From Pseudomonas gingeri (lineage in GTDB: Bacteria; Pseudomonadota; Gammaproteobacteria; Pseudomonadales; Pseudomonadaceae): a stretch of DNA of 64,000 nucleotides. The stretch spans positions 62,001 through 126,000 of the forward strand of contig NZ_JACAQA010000018.1 of the NCBI RefSeq assembly GCF_013385425.1, in the 5' to 3' direction. Both the position numbers and the translations under genes were made by a program. Of this stretch, positions 8,455 through 16,647 are shown piece after piece (the stretch's first letter is position 1; every line of letters begins with the position of its first letter). The notes beneath the pieces were generated by a model. It searched no databases and was not told where the DNA came from. It saw only the letters and a program-made list of their open reading frames with translations.

Positions 8455-9406
8455 GGCAACTTTCACTCTCCAGAAAAGACGCATACGTTTGGCGGATCCC
8501 CATTTCAAGGGATATACCCGGCTGCCAGCCAAGTGCCTGCATCCGTGAGCTATCGAGTAACTTTCGCAACGTGCCGTCAGGCCGTTGGGTATCCCAGCGA
8601 ATGTCACCACGGTAGCCGACGATATTGGCGATCAGTCGAGCTAATTCGCTGATCGGCAGGTCATACCCTGTACCGATGTTAATGGGCAATTCGATGGACG
8701 AAAGATCCGCATTCAATAGTAAATGGCAGGCTGCGGCTAAATCGTCCGCATGAATGAATTCGCGCCGTGGTGCACCACTTCCCCAGAGAGTGGTAACCGC
8801 ATCATCGGTTCGAAGCGCACGATCGAAACGACTAATCAATGCCGAAAGAACGTGCCCGGACTGAGGATCAAAGTTATCGTTAGGCCCATAGACACTATTG
8901 GGAATCACCGGAATAAAGCGTTGTTCGCCGTACTGCCGGTTGTATGCCAGGCACATGTGCACCCCCGCCAGTTTCGCCATGGCATAGGCCATGCTGGTCG
9001 CTTCCGGCTTTCCACTGAGCAGCGCCGCCTCGGTCATGGGCTGAGTAGCCTCGCGTGGATACATGCAGGACGAGCCGAAAAACAACAGACGCTGCACACC
9101 GCAACGATGAGCGCTCTGTATCACATTGGTCTGAATTTCCAGATTATGCGTAATAAAATCAGCGGGATAGGTGAGATTATCGACGATCCCCCCGACCTTG
9201 CCCGCCGCGAGAATCACCACCTCCGGCCGCTGATCGGCGAAGAATGCTTCAACCACTCGCTTGTCGCCCAGCTCCAGCTCATCGTGCTCACGCAGAATCA
9301 GGTTGGTAAAGCCCGCGGCAGTAAAGTGCCTGACAAATGCCGAACCGACCAGTCCGCGGTGCCCGGCGATGAATATCCCTGATCCTTCGAAAAAAAACGG
9401 CGGCAT
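8447..9406 (-). CDS. GDP-L-fucose synthase-like SDR (epimerase/reductase)
   Basis: This 319-aa SDR has GHRGLVGSAFVRH at the N-terminus, FFGSSCMYPREATQP (catalytic Ser region) and AYAMAKLAG (YxxxK). This combination is diagnostic of the GDP-fucose synthase (Fcl/WcaG) and ColC subfamily, which epimerises and reduces GDP-4-keto-6-deoxy sugars. It fits the GDP-linked pathway implied by the HddA- and HddC-like neighbours and the ColD-like 3-dehydratase. No GMD-type 4,6-dehydratase is visible in the window, so its keto substrate would have to come from the other SDR or a gene elsewhere. The start ATG at 9406 lies 2 nt after the kinase stop. Confidence 0.87.
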   Translation of the reverse strand: MPPFFFEGSGIFIAGHRGLVGSAFVRHFTAAGFTNLILREHDELELGDKRVVEAFFADQRPEVVILAAGKVGGIVDNLTYPADFITHNLEIQTNVIQSAHRCGVQRLLFFGSSCMYPREATQPMTEAALLSGKPEATSMAYAMAKLAGVHMCLAYNRQYGEQRFIPVIPNSVYGPNDNFDPQSGHVLSALISRFDRALRTDDAVTTLWGSGAPRREFIHADDLAAACHLLLNADLSSIELPINIGTGYDLPISELARLIANIVGYRGDIRWDTQRPDGTLRKLLDSSRMQALGWQPGISLEMGIRQTYASFLESESCHA

Positions 9407-9408
9407 AT

Positions 9409-10401
9409 TTAAAATCCATTGGGCTGATAAAGAACCACGCGACTACCAGAACTCTCAAACTGGAACGGCACATGAATCAGGTCTTTCAAAGACTCAATGA
9501 CCTGCCGCTGCAATTCGGGCTTGACGAAAAACAACATAAAACCTCCGCCCCCCGCGCCCAGCAACTTGCCACCTGTGGCTCCCGCCGATCTGGCAATACT
9601 GTAGATATGGTCGAGATCAGGATTACTGATCCGGTTCGACAAGCTTTTTTTCAGGCACCATCCTTCATGAAGCAGAGTACCGAAGTCATCCAGCGTCCCA
9701 GGGGCCTGAAGAACCGATAATGATTCATCCGCCATCTGCATGATCTGTGTCAGTTCGCGGTGCCGCGAAGATATATTCTTGATTTGACTCTGTGCAATTT
9801 CTGATGCGACTCGGGAAAATCCGGTAAAAAACAGCATCAAATGCTCTTGCAAGGACTGTAGCCGATCCTCGGGCAAGATAATCGGCGCAACATTGAAGCC
9901 GCCATCGCGATGAAAATCAATACGATTGAAGCCACCATAAGCCGCCGCGATCTGGTCCTGTGAACCGACGCTTTCCTTAATCAGGTCCTGCTCGATATGT
10001 ATTGCCAACTTCGCCAGGGAGTTCTGGGAGATCTGTTCACCACTCAGTGCTTTCAACGCATGTAAAAGCCCTACGGTAAACGACGAGCTGGACCCCAACC
10101 CCGAGCGCGCCGGCAAATCACCATCATGGTGTATCTCCAGCCCTCGATCACAGGCCATGTAACGGAGTACCTCACGCACCGAGGGGTGTTGAATCTCGTT
10201 CGGGTTCATTACGTTTTCGATCGCAGAATAAACGATCCGATACTTATGATCGAAAAACGGAGGCAAATGACGACAATTTATATAGCAATACTTGTCAATC
10301 GAGGTGGAAACAACCACTCCACCCTCCTCACGAAACCAGCCCGGATAATCGGTACCCCCGCCAAAAAAAGAAATACGATAAGGTGTGCGCGTTACAATCA
10401 T
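9409..10401 (-). CDS. hddA: GHMP kinase, HddA-like (D-glycero-D-manno-heptose 7-phosphate kinase)
   Basis: This 330-aa GHMP-family kinase begins with RTPYRISFFGGGTDYPGWF, characteristic of HddA/WcbL-type heptose 7-phosphate 1-kinases and related sugar kinases. It has the ATP-binding motif LPARSGLGSSSSF near residue 100 and the C-terminal motif GGKLLGAGGGGFMLF. In the known pathway HddA phosphorylates D-glycero-alpha-D-manno-heptose 7-phosphate at C1 before GmhB dephosphorylation and HddC activation. No GmhA or GmhB gene is visible here; those could be shared with lipid A-core synthesis elsewhere. Fucokinase-like substrates are a less likely alternative. Confidence 0.83.
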   Translation of the reverse strand: MIVTRTPYRISFFGGGTDYPGWFREEGGVVVSTSIDKYCYINCRHLPPFFDHKYRIVYSAIENVMNPNEIQHPSVREVLRYMACDRGLEIHHDGDLPARSGLGSSSSFTVGLLHALKALSGEQISQNSLAKLAIHIEQDLIKESVGSQDQIAAAYGGFNRIDFHRDGGFNVAPIILPEDRLQSLQEHLMLFFTGFSRVASEIAQSQIKNISSRHRELTQIMQMADESLSVLQAPGTLDDFGTLLHEGWCLKKSLSNRISNPDLDHIYSIARSAGATGGKLLGAGGGGFMLFFVKPELQRQVIESLKDLIHVPFQFESSGSRVVLYQPNGF

Positions 10402-10404
10402 AGG

Positions 10405-11931
10405 TTAATCCCCCAGTAGTTTGCGCTTCAACTTTATACGCGTCATATCCTCAACATTCTGGCGCTGTGCAAGTCCAAATTTCTCCTGAACAAGCTCTAG
10501 ATACAGCGGATTAGTAAAATAACGTTGCCAAGCCTCATCTCGAAACCGCAGTACCTGCGCGGCCGTCAGATATTTCGTGGGCAAGGGTTCGCATTCATAA
10601 GACAAAAACGCATAACCTTCATAGCTGGAGGGCAACGACCAACCTTTTTCACGCGCCATTCGATTCATCGGACTTCCTGGCAATGCCTGACAAGGGTACA
10701 TATTGGTCATTTCGCAATTCAGTTCAATGGCCAGATCCAGCGTTTCCTGCATAGTTTCCAAGGTATCTTCGGGAAATCCAAAAATAAAGTTACTGATGAC
10801 GTTGATTCCACAACTTCGAATCCTGTCACAGACTTCACGTATATTAACCTCCTTGAATGACCCCTTTGAAACCTCTTGGCGAACCATCTGATTGCCTGCT
10901 TCTACGCCCAGTGCCAGCCAATTGACTCCAGCCTTCTTGAAACATTCCAACGCGTCACGACGAACGGTATCGACGCGAGAATAGGTCCACATATTGAAAT
11001 TGAAATCGCGCTCGATAACCTGGTCCAGAATCGGCTGATAGAATTTGCGATTGAGGAAGAACATTTCATCACTGATACGGAGCGTGTGCACACCCAGCCG
11101 GGCCAGCTTCTCCATCTCCCGCATCACCCAGGCAGGACTCCAGAATCTCATGCCACGAAAGCTCGCAGCGTCAACATCATCGGAGTTGTCAGTCCGATTA
11201 AGGATATTGATCATGCAGAAGTTGCAACCAAAATTGCAGCCCAGGGAGGTATAGATAGCTGCAAATGGTGTGCGATTGCCATGATCAAATCCAGCGTGCC
11301 AAAAGTGCGCCCGATACAGATCCAGTGGGCGTTGCTTGTAGGGCAGGAGATCCCAGGCATAACCAGGCAGATCGATGTCCATGCGCTCCTGCGGCACCAG
11401 TCGCTCGGGCGCATTGAGCACCGGCATGGGAAAGTTTGCCGGACCCGATTGTTTGTAACCTATACCCTTGATCGAAGGAAGATCATCGCCCAAGTTGCTT
11501 CTGAGCAAGGCGTGTAATGCATAAACCCCTTCGTTGAGCAGAACAATATCAATACAGGCGTGAGCCAGGACCTCTCGAGGTAACGCGCTGACGTGGGAGC
11601 CGACAAAGCAGATCTTGAATAACGAAGACTGCTCTTTAAGTACTTTTGCAAGCTCGAGAGCCCCAATCATGCTGGTGGTGCCGGAATTGGGATTTTGTCC
11701 ATAAACGACGAATACAACCAAGCGCGCCCGACAATCCTCTATCCGTAGAACCGACTGTTCCAAGGTCAACCGTTCTGCGTCACAATCAAGAATCGCCGCC
11801 TCAAACCCCAGGCTGCGACACGATTGCGCCAGAAGCAGAGACCATGTCGGCGGTTCTATTGCAGAGTAGATATCAGCCAGGCCCTGATAGGCCTTGGCAG
11901 AAGAGTCAGGCGTTACAAATAACACATCCAT
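10405..11931 (-). CDS. B12-binding domain radical SAM protein
   Basis: This 508-aa protein has an N-terminal cobalamin-binding-like Rossmann domain (about residues 1-150, with VVFVVYGQNPNSGT and CFVGSHVSALP) and then a radical SAM core whose CxxxCxxC cluster ligands are C232, C236 and C239. Class members do C-methylations, ring contractions and other difficult C-C chemistry. As the first gene of the sugar operon (3 nt before the kinase gene) it may modify the nucleotide sugar or the glycan, but the reaction cannot be read. ATG 11931 is chosen over an in-frame ATG at 12000 because AAGGGGG lies about 9 nt upstream and MDVLFVTPDS is the typical start of the fold. Confidence 0.88.
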   Translation of the reverse strand: MDVLFVTPDSSAKAYQGLADIYSAIEPPTWSLLLAQSCRSLGFEAAILDCDAERLTLEQSVLRIEDCRARLVVFVVYGQNPNSGTTSMIGALELAKVLKEQSSLFKICFVGSHVSALPREVLAHACIDIVLLNEGVYALHALLRSNLGDDLPSIKGIGYKQSGPANFPMPVLNAPERLVPQERMDIDLPGYAWDLLPYKQRPLDLYRAHFWHAGFDHGNRTPFAAIYTSLGCNFGCNFCMINILNRTDNSDDVDAASFRGMRFWSPAWVMREMEKLARLGVHTLRISDEMFFLNRKFYQPILDQVIERDFNFNMWTYSRVDTVRRDALECFKKAGVNWLALGVEAGNQMVRQEVSKGSFKEVNIREVCDRIRSCGINVISNFIFGFPEDTLETMQETLDLAIELNCEMTNMYPCQALPGSPMNRMAREKGWSLPSSYEGYAFLSYECEPLPTKYLTAAQVLRFRDEAWQRYFTNPLYLELVQEKFGLAQRQNVEDMTRIKLKRKLLGD

Positions 11932-12402
11932 AATGCTATTCCCCCTTCTACATTCGATCCAATAGCACTCGTCATCACACAGGATAACGGTGCCGACCAT
12001 GTAGCACGATCAAGGAGCAACCTGCTGCCCCTACATCCCCGCGGCAAAACTACCCCCCCTTCCTTGCGGCCCACTTACCAACCGCTAGTAACGCCAAGGG
12101 TTACGCCGTAAACATTACCTCCGACCCAACTGCTCTCTCTAAACGCCAGACATCTCGACTTCCTTGATTCGAACCATTCGCAATTTATACAATCCAAGAG
12201 AACTTATGGCTTGTTGCCATCATTTAACAACAGCAATCATTGACAAGAAGAACACAAAGTGATATTAAAAATCAACAGATTAGTACCACGTAAAAACAAC
12301 TCTAAATAATCAGCAAAATATGTACCAGGCCACTGTTTTGCCATAATATTGATTAAAATCCGAAAAAAGCATCACACTCCCGGTCGTTCGTTATCCGCCC
12401 CC
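11932..12402. other. AT-rich divergent intergenic region upstream of the glycan operon
   Basis: About 470 nt separate the first gene of the minus-strand sugar operon from the plus-strand nitrilase-fold gene. It is visibly more AT-rich than its surroundings from about 12180 to 12350. A plus-strand promoter candidate lies within it. I found no polysaccharide JUMPstart/ops element and no convincing minus-strand promoter, so how the operon is transcribed is not visible. No coding signal was seen. Confidence 0.5.
12240..12268 (+). promoter_or_regulatory. Sigma-70 promoter candidate for the nitrilase-fold/AraC pair
   Basis: TTGACA at 12240-12245 and TATTAA at 12263-12268 are separated by exactly 17 nt, close to the sigma-70 consensus. 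Transcription would start near 12275, leaving a leader of about 125 nt before ATG 12403. This was found by eye in an AT-rich stretch, where chance matches are more likely. Confidence 0.45.
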
Positions 12403-13542
12403 ATGCACAAATTCCTGCTCTTCTCCTTATCGGTCCTGCTGCTCGCCAGCGTCGTCGGTTATGGCGTGTGGACCCAGCAACGCGGCAGCGGCCACTACCT
12501 CTCGGACCTGCGTATCCGCCTGGCCGTGAACCAGGGCGTGGCGGGCGAGCACGGCAACCTGCTGGGCCTGCAACCGGAGCTGTTTCCCAACGACTACCAG
12601 AGCCCGGCGCGCCTGCACCGCAAGTTGGCGGCCTATCTGCAACAGGCCCGTGGCCTGGGACTACTGAACGCCAAGACCATTGTGGTACTGCCCGAACATA
12701 TCGGCACCTGGCTGCTGCTGCGCGGGGAAAAGGATGACCTCTACCAGGCCCTCGACCAGCAGGAGGCGATGAACTGGCTGATGCTCGGCAACCCGCTGAA
12801 GCTGCTCGGTGCCCTGTTCAATGCCAAGGGCCGCAGCTTCCTCGAAGACGCCCGCCTGCGCATGAAGGCCAAAGGCATGGCCCAGGATTACCAGGCGGTG
12901 TTCGGCGGCCTGGCGAAAGAATTCGGCGTCACACTGGTGGCCGGCTCCATCGTCCTGCCGGATCCCAGCGTCGAGCAAGGCAGCCTGAAAATCGGCAAGG
13001 GCGCGCTGTACAACGTCAGCCTGGTCTTCGCCGCCGACGGCCGCCCCCTCGGCCTGCCCCAGCGCAAGCTCTACCCGACCTTCGACGAACGCGGTTATAT
13101 CAAGGGTGGCGAACGCCAGGAGCTGAATGCCGTGGAGACCCCGGCCGGGCGCCTCGGCGTACTGATCGGCAGTGACAGTTGGTACCCGGACAACTACCGC
13201 CGGTTTGACGAACTCGGCGTGTCACTGATTGCGGTGAGCGCCTCGCTACCCGGCAAGAACAGCTGGGAACAGCCCTGGCGCGGCTTCAAGAACGCGGCCA
13301 CGCCGGCGGAGATCAGCCTCAGGCCCGGCGAACTCGGCGAAGGTGAAGCCTGGCATCGCCTGACCCTGATCAGCCGCGCCCCCGCCAGCCAGTCCACGGC
13401 CGGCATGACCGTGTTTCTCCGTGGCCAGTTCTGGAACCAGCGTTATTCGGGACAGAGCTTTATCAGCCGGGACGGGCGCTCCATCGACGGGCAGGACGGC
13501 AGTGATCGCGGTGCCCGCCTGCTGAACCTGTGGCTGCCATGA
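12403..13542 (+). CDS. Membrane-anchored nitrilase-superfamily protein lacking the catalytic cysteine
   Basis: This 379-aa protein starts with one hydrophobic anchor (FLLFSLSVLLLASVVGYGV). It then shows the carbon-nitrogen hydrolase fold: LPEHIG with the general-base Glu (E98), LPQRKLYPTFDERGYIKGG with the Lys (K222), and LGVLIGSDSWYPDNYRR. In active nitrilases that last motif reads I-C-x-D; here the Cys position is Gly (G256), followed by Ser, and the whole protein contains no cysteine. It is therefore probably not a canonical hydrolase. The frame is open upstream to a TTG at 12349; I prefer ATG 12403 because it leads straight into the anchor, although its ribosome site is weak. Its stop overlaps the start of the AraC gene, suggesting a shared job. 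Confidence 0.78.
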   Translation: MHKFLLFSLSVLLLASVVGYGVWTQQRGSGHYLSDLRIRLAVNQGVAGEHGNLLGLQPELFPNDYQSPARLHRKLAAYLQQARGLGLLNAKTIVVLPEHIGTWLLLRGEKDDLYQALDQQEAMNWLMLGNPLKLLGALFNAKGRSFLEDARLRMKAKGMAQDYQAVFGGLAKEFGVTLVAGSIVLPDPSVEQGSLKIGKGALYNVSLVFAADGRPLGLPQRKLYPTFDERGYIKGGERQELNAVETPAGRLGVLIGSDSWYPDNYRRFDELGVSLIAVSASLPGKNSWEQPWRGFKNAATPAEISLRPGELGEGEAWHRLTLISRAPASQSTAGMTVFLRGQFWNQRYSGQSFISRDGRSIDGQDGSDRGARLLNLWLP

Positions 13543-14579
13543 AGCCGGTATCAATGCGCCTGGGCGACCTGTCCGTGAGCTTCGTCCACAGCCTCGCGGA
13601 GGCGGTGAGCAGCCATGGCCAGGACGCTGGGGCGCTGCTGGAGCAATATGGGCTGGACCCGGCGCGCCTGGCCGAGCCCGGCGCCCGGCTGTCGATTCCG
13701 CGCTATATGCGCCTCGGGCACGCGGCGATCCAACTGACCGGCGACCCGGCCCTGGGCTTGCGCATGGGTCGTTTCAGCCGACTCCCCCAGGCGGGCCTTG
13801 CCGGTATCACCGCCGCCCAGGCACCGACGGTACGTGAAGCGGCGCGAACCCTGACCCGCTTCGAAGCGCTCTACGGCTCCAACTATCGCGGGCAGTCGAG
13901 TTTCCACGAAGACACCGACGGCGCCTGGCTGCGCTTCTACTCCATCAGCCCGTACAACGCCTATAACCGCTTCGTGGTGGACTCGATCATCGCCGGCTGG
14001 CTGCAACAGCTGGCCAGCGTCGGCGGCGAAACGCTGCACGCCGAACGCATCGACATCGAATTCGCCGAACCGGACTATGCGGCGGCCTACAAGGGGCTGG
14101 GTGACTGCCAGGTGCACTTCGCCGCCGAGCATAATCAATTGCGCCTGAGCCAGGCCAGCCTGGGCCTACGCAACCCGAACCATTGCCCCGGGACCTGGCG
14201 GCACCTGCTGCAACTGTGCGAACGGGAACTGGAACAACTGACGCGCACCCGCAGTCTGCGTGAACGTATCACTCAGTTGCTGGGTCCTTTGCTCAATGGC
14301 GGTCGGGAACCCGACCTGGAAGAAGTGGCGGCACGCCTGAAGCTGCCGACCTGGACACTGCGTCGCAAACTGGCCGAGGAAGGCACGCAATTTCGCGCCA
14401 TTCTCAACGACACTCGCCGTGACCTGGCGATGACCTATATTCGCGACACCGAACTGGCTTTTGGCGAAATCGCCTACCTGCTCGGGTTTGCCTCAGCCGA
14501 GGCCTTTCAACGGGCTTTCAAACGCTGGAACGGCCAGACACCCGGCGAGTTCCGCCGCAGCCAGCGGCATTCGGCCTGA
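13539..14579 (+). CDS. AraC-family transcriptional regulator (arabinose-bd-like N-terminal domain)
   Basis: This 346-aa regulator has a long N-terminal sensor region of the type found in OruR/ArgR-like AraC proteins and a C-terminal double helix-turn-helix. The latter has DLEEVAARLKLPTWTLRRKL for the first HTH and the family signature around FGEIAYLLGFASAEAFQRAFKRWNGQTPGEFRR. The ATG at 13539 overlaps the TGA of the preceding nitrilase-fold gene by 4 nt (ATGA), so the two are translationally coupled. An in-frame GTG at 13530 would add three residues. The ligand is unknown; control of its own operon is a reasonable guess. Confidence 0.9.
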   Translation: MKPVSMRLGDLSVSFVHSLAEAVSSHGQDAGALLEQYGLDPARLAEPGARLSIPRYMRLGHAAIQLTGDPALGLRMGRFSRLPQAGLAGITAAQAPTVREAARTLTRFEALYGSNYRGQSSFHEDTDGAWLRFYSISPYNAYNRFVVDSIIAGWLQQLASVGGETLHAERIDIEFAEPDYAAAYKGLGDCQVHFAAEHNQLRLSQASLGLRNPNHCPGTWRHLLQLCERELEQLTRTRSLRERITQLLGPLLNGGREPDLEEVAARLKLPTWTLRRKLAEEGTQFRAILNDTRRDLAMTYIRDTELAFGEIAYLLGFASAEAFQRAFKRWNGQTPGEFRRSQRHSA

Positions 14580-14595
14580 GCCGAAAAACGACCGC

Positions 14596-14682
14596 TTACA
14601 GCTCGGTCGCGTCTTCAGCCGGCTCAACGGGGTCCAATTCGAAAGCACTGAACTCCAACAGCTCTTCTTGATAGTCATCCAT
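14596..14682 (-). CDS. Small acidic 28-aa protein of unknown function
   Basis: A short frame encodes a 28-residue, strongly acidic peptide beginning MDDYQEELLEF and ending EPAEDATEL. It has a near-ideal ribosome site, AAGGAG, 7 nt before the ATG at 14682. It sits convergently just after the AraC gene. A longer frame to 14790 exists, but the Shine-Dalgarno site marks the internal start. No membrane segment or cysteine is present. I do not recognise a function. The strong translation signal and biased composition make it more likely real than random. Confidence 0.5.
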   Translation of the reverse strand: MDDYQEELLEFSAFELDPVEPAEDATEL

Positions 14683-14886
14683 CGTCAAACTCCTTTTTCG
14701 CTCGTGGGTAAACCGCTGTCTTGCTGACCGCGCCTTTGGGAACGGGCTGGATCCAGCATAGGGGTCCCATGTGAAGGAAAAATGAAGCACCCCGTCTGCC
14801 CAGGCACTTGAATAAGGGCCTGAAATAAAAAACTAGCAGAACGGTCAGAATTTACCCACTTTTATTTTGCGGGCAGCGTCCCCTGT

Positions 14887-14935
14887 CACAAGGTCACGGG
14901 ATCGAGGTCGACAAACCCGACCCCGCCACCTTGTG
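14887..14935 (-). terminator. Long hairpin downstream of the lipoprotein gene, possible terminator
   Basis: Inverted arms CACAAGGT (14887-14894) and ACCTTGTG (14928-14935) lie just after the lipoprotein stop codon. The intervening bases contain further partly complementary GC-rich stretches. No clear T-run follows on the minus strand, so intrinsic termination is uncertain. Confidence 0.35.
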
Positions 14936-14941
14936 CTCGGC

Positions 14942-15847
14942 TTACTGAGCCGCAGGCGCCGGAGCCGCCGGTTCGCTGGCCGCTGGCGTCGGGGCAGGCG
15001 TCGGCTCGGCGGGGGTTGCCGGGGCGGCTGGAGTGGCGGGAGCCTTCTCGAGCGGCGTTACCGGAGCGGCTTCGGCTGGCGCGGCGACCGGTTCGGACGC
15101 GGCAGGAGCCGCCGGAGTGGCAGGAGCTACAGGAGCTACAGGAGCACTATGCACAGGGTCCGCGGCCTTCGCTGCCGGCGCAGGCGTCGGGTCCGCCGGC
15201 TTGGCCTCGACGGCCTTGTGCTCTGACGCCTTGGGATCCGCCGCCTTGGCCGGCACCGCTTCGGGCATCCCCAGTTCGGCCTTGGGTTTCTCGTCGGTAT
15301 GTTTTTCTTTTTTCACTTCAGGTGGCAGGAACAGCTCCACCAGGGTGAAGAAACGGTCATAGAAGGTCGCCGAGGACACGGTCTCGCTGGCCACCTTGAC
15401 CATCGAGTCATCCGTCGAGCCGATCGGCATCGACACCGAGCCCAGCACGCCCACGCCGAGGCTCGCGGAGTTGTTGACCTTCTTCAGTGCATAACGGTCC
15501 TGCAGGGCGTTGGCGAACATGGTCGAGCGATGATTGGCCGCGCCATCCGCGGCACAGACCACGCTGAAGCTGATCTGCATGTGGGTATCGCCGGTCTGCT
15601 GGAAGCTCTTGTTGCCGCTGATCAGCTTCGGGTCGCTGCTGGTGATGATATAGCCCTGGCTGAGCAAGGCACGCCGGGCCGCTTCACAGGAGGCCGCGTC
15701 GCTCACACCGTAATTGCGTGAGAACGTGCCGGCGTCGTCGAAATTTTCCCGTTCGTAAACGGCGGTCTTGGTGGTCGACGAGCAGCCCGCGGCGCCCGCC
15801 AGCATCAGTGCCAATGCAACGGCACGCAAGTGGAATGATGTCGACAT
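14942..15847 (-). CDS. DUF2242-like lipoprotein with Ala/Pro-rich C-terminal tail
   Basis: This 301-aa protein starts with a lipoprotein signal (LALMLAGAAGC lipobox, acylated Cys about residue 22). A globular part to about residue 190 resembles the DUF2242 family: YERENFDDAGTFSRNYGVS, with later Cys residues in AASCEAARRAL and SVVCAADG. The last ~110 residues are a low-complexity Ala/Pro/Glu/Lys tail that could span the periplasm or contact peptidoglycan. ATG 15847 directly precedes the signal peptide; the frame also runs upstream to 15913. The function is unknown. It is monocistronic-looking, 104 nt from the response regulator stop. Confidence 0.8.
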   Translation of the reverse strand: MSTSFHLRAVALALMLAGAAGCSSTTKTAVYERENFDDAGTFSRNYGVSDAASCEAARRALLSQGYIITSSDPKLISGNKSFQQTGDTHMQISFSVVCAADGAANHRSTMFANALQDRYALKKVNNSASLGVGVLGSVSMPIGSTDDSMVKVASETVSSATFYDRFFTLVELFLPPEVKKEKHTDEKPKAELGMPEAVPAKAADPKASEHKAVEAKPADPTPAPAAKAADPVHSAPVAPVAPATPAAPAASEPVAAPAEAAPVTPLEKAPATPAAPATPAEPTPAPTPAASEPAAPAPAAQ

Positions 15848-15951
15848 TGAAAATCCTGAGGAAAAACGGTCCGGGGCGTATTGTGCATCAGTTCGACATC
15901 GCTGAGCGCACACTGAACAGGTGTGACAGCGAATTTTCAGGAAAATGCAGA

Positions 15952-16647
15952 TCAGCGCCCCTCCATCTGATAACGCACCTTGTACAACTCGTTGTCGCCA
16001 CGCAGTCCCAGCTTGCGAAAGGCCGCCTGCTTCTGGGTACTGATGGTCTTGATACTGCGTGAGAACTTGCGCGCAATATGGCTTACCGACAAGCCGTCCA
16101 GGCAGCAGCGCAGCACCTCGTGCTCGCGCACCGTCAGTTCGGAGGTCCTGGCCAGCACGTCGAGGCTGGCGACCTCGGATTCCGAGGCCGGCGTGGCGAT
16201 GTCGAGCCGCGACACCTCATGCACCTGCAATGCCTCTGCCATGTCCGGGTGCAGGTAGACCTTGCCGGCCGCCACCTGACGAATGGCCAGGACGAACTCG
16301 TCGGAATTCAGCTCCTTGCCGATAAAGCCGCTGGCCCCGCAGCGCAGCGCCAGGGCCACCGTCGCCGGTACATACAGGGACGAAATGATCAGCAGCCGCA
16401 GCTTGGGAAAGCGGATCTTCAAGGTACGAATCAGGTTCAGGCCGTCGACCTCGCCCGAGCGCAACGAGTAGTCCATCACCACCAGGTCGACTTCCTCCTC
16501 GCGCAAGGCGGCCATCAGCGTCGAACCACGGCTGAAACTGCCCAGCAAGAGGAGATCGGCCTCGGCCTGGATCTTGATCTCCATGCCGCACAGGACCAGG
16601 CTGTGGTCGTCCAGAATCATGAGGCGGGTAGGCTTTTTCTCGAGCAT
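15952..16647 (-). CDS. Orphan NarL/LuxR-type response regulator
   Basis: This 231-aa protein has a receiver domain (acidic pair in MILDDHS, phosphoacceptor Asp in LVVMDYSLRSGEVDGL, Thr/Ser site IISSLY, conserved Lys in GFIGKELN). A LuxR-type HTH follows near residues 165-225 (LTVREHEVLRCCLDGLSVSH, then IARKFSRSIKTISTQKQAA). All phosphorylation residues are present, so it should be controlled by a histidine kinase, but none is adjacent. It lies immediately downstream of the type VI secretion operon on the same strand, separated by 316 nt. A TAGGA-type element upstream resembles one upstream of tssA, suggesting a possible regulatory link. Confidence 0.9.
   Translation of the reverse strand: MLEKKPTRLMILDDHSLVLCGMEIKIQAEADLLLLGSFSRGSTLMAALREEEVDLVVMDYSLRSGEVDGLNLIRTLKIRFPKLRLLIISSLYVPATVALALRCGASGFIGKELNSDEFVLAIRQVAAGKVYLHPDMAEALQVHEVSRLDIATPASESEVASLDVLARTSELTVREHEVLRCCLDGLSVSHIARKFSRSIKTISTQKQAAFRKLGLRGDNELYKVRYQMEGR

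Noticed and set aside
11932..12402. JUMPstart/ops element upstream of the glycan operon
   Set aside because: I looked for GGCGGTAG on both strands and did not find it.
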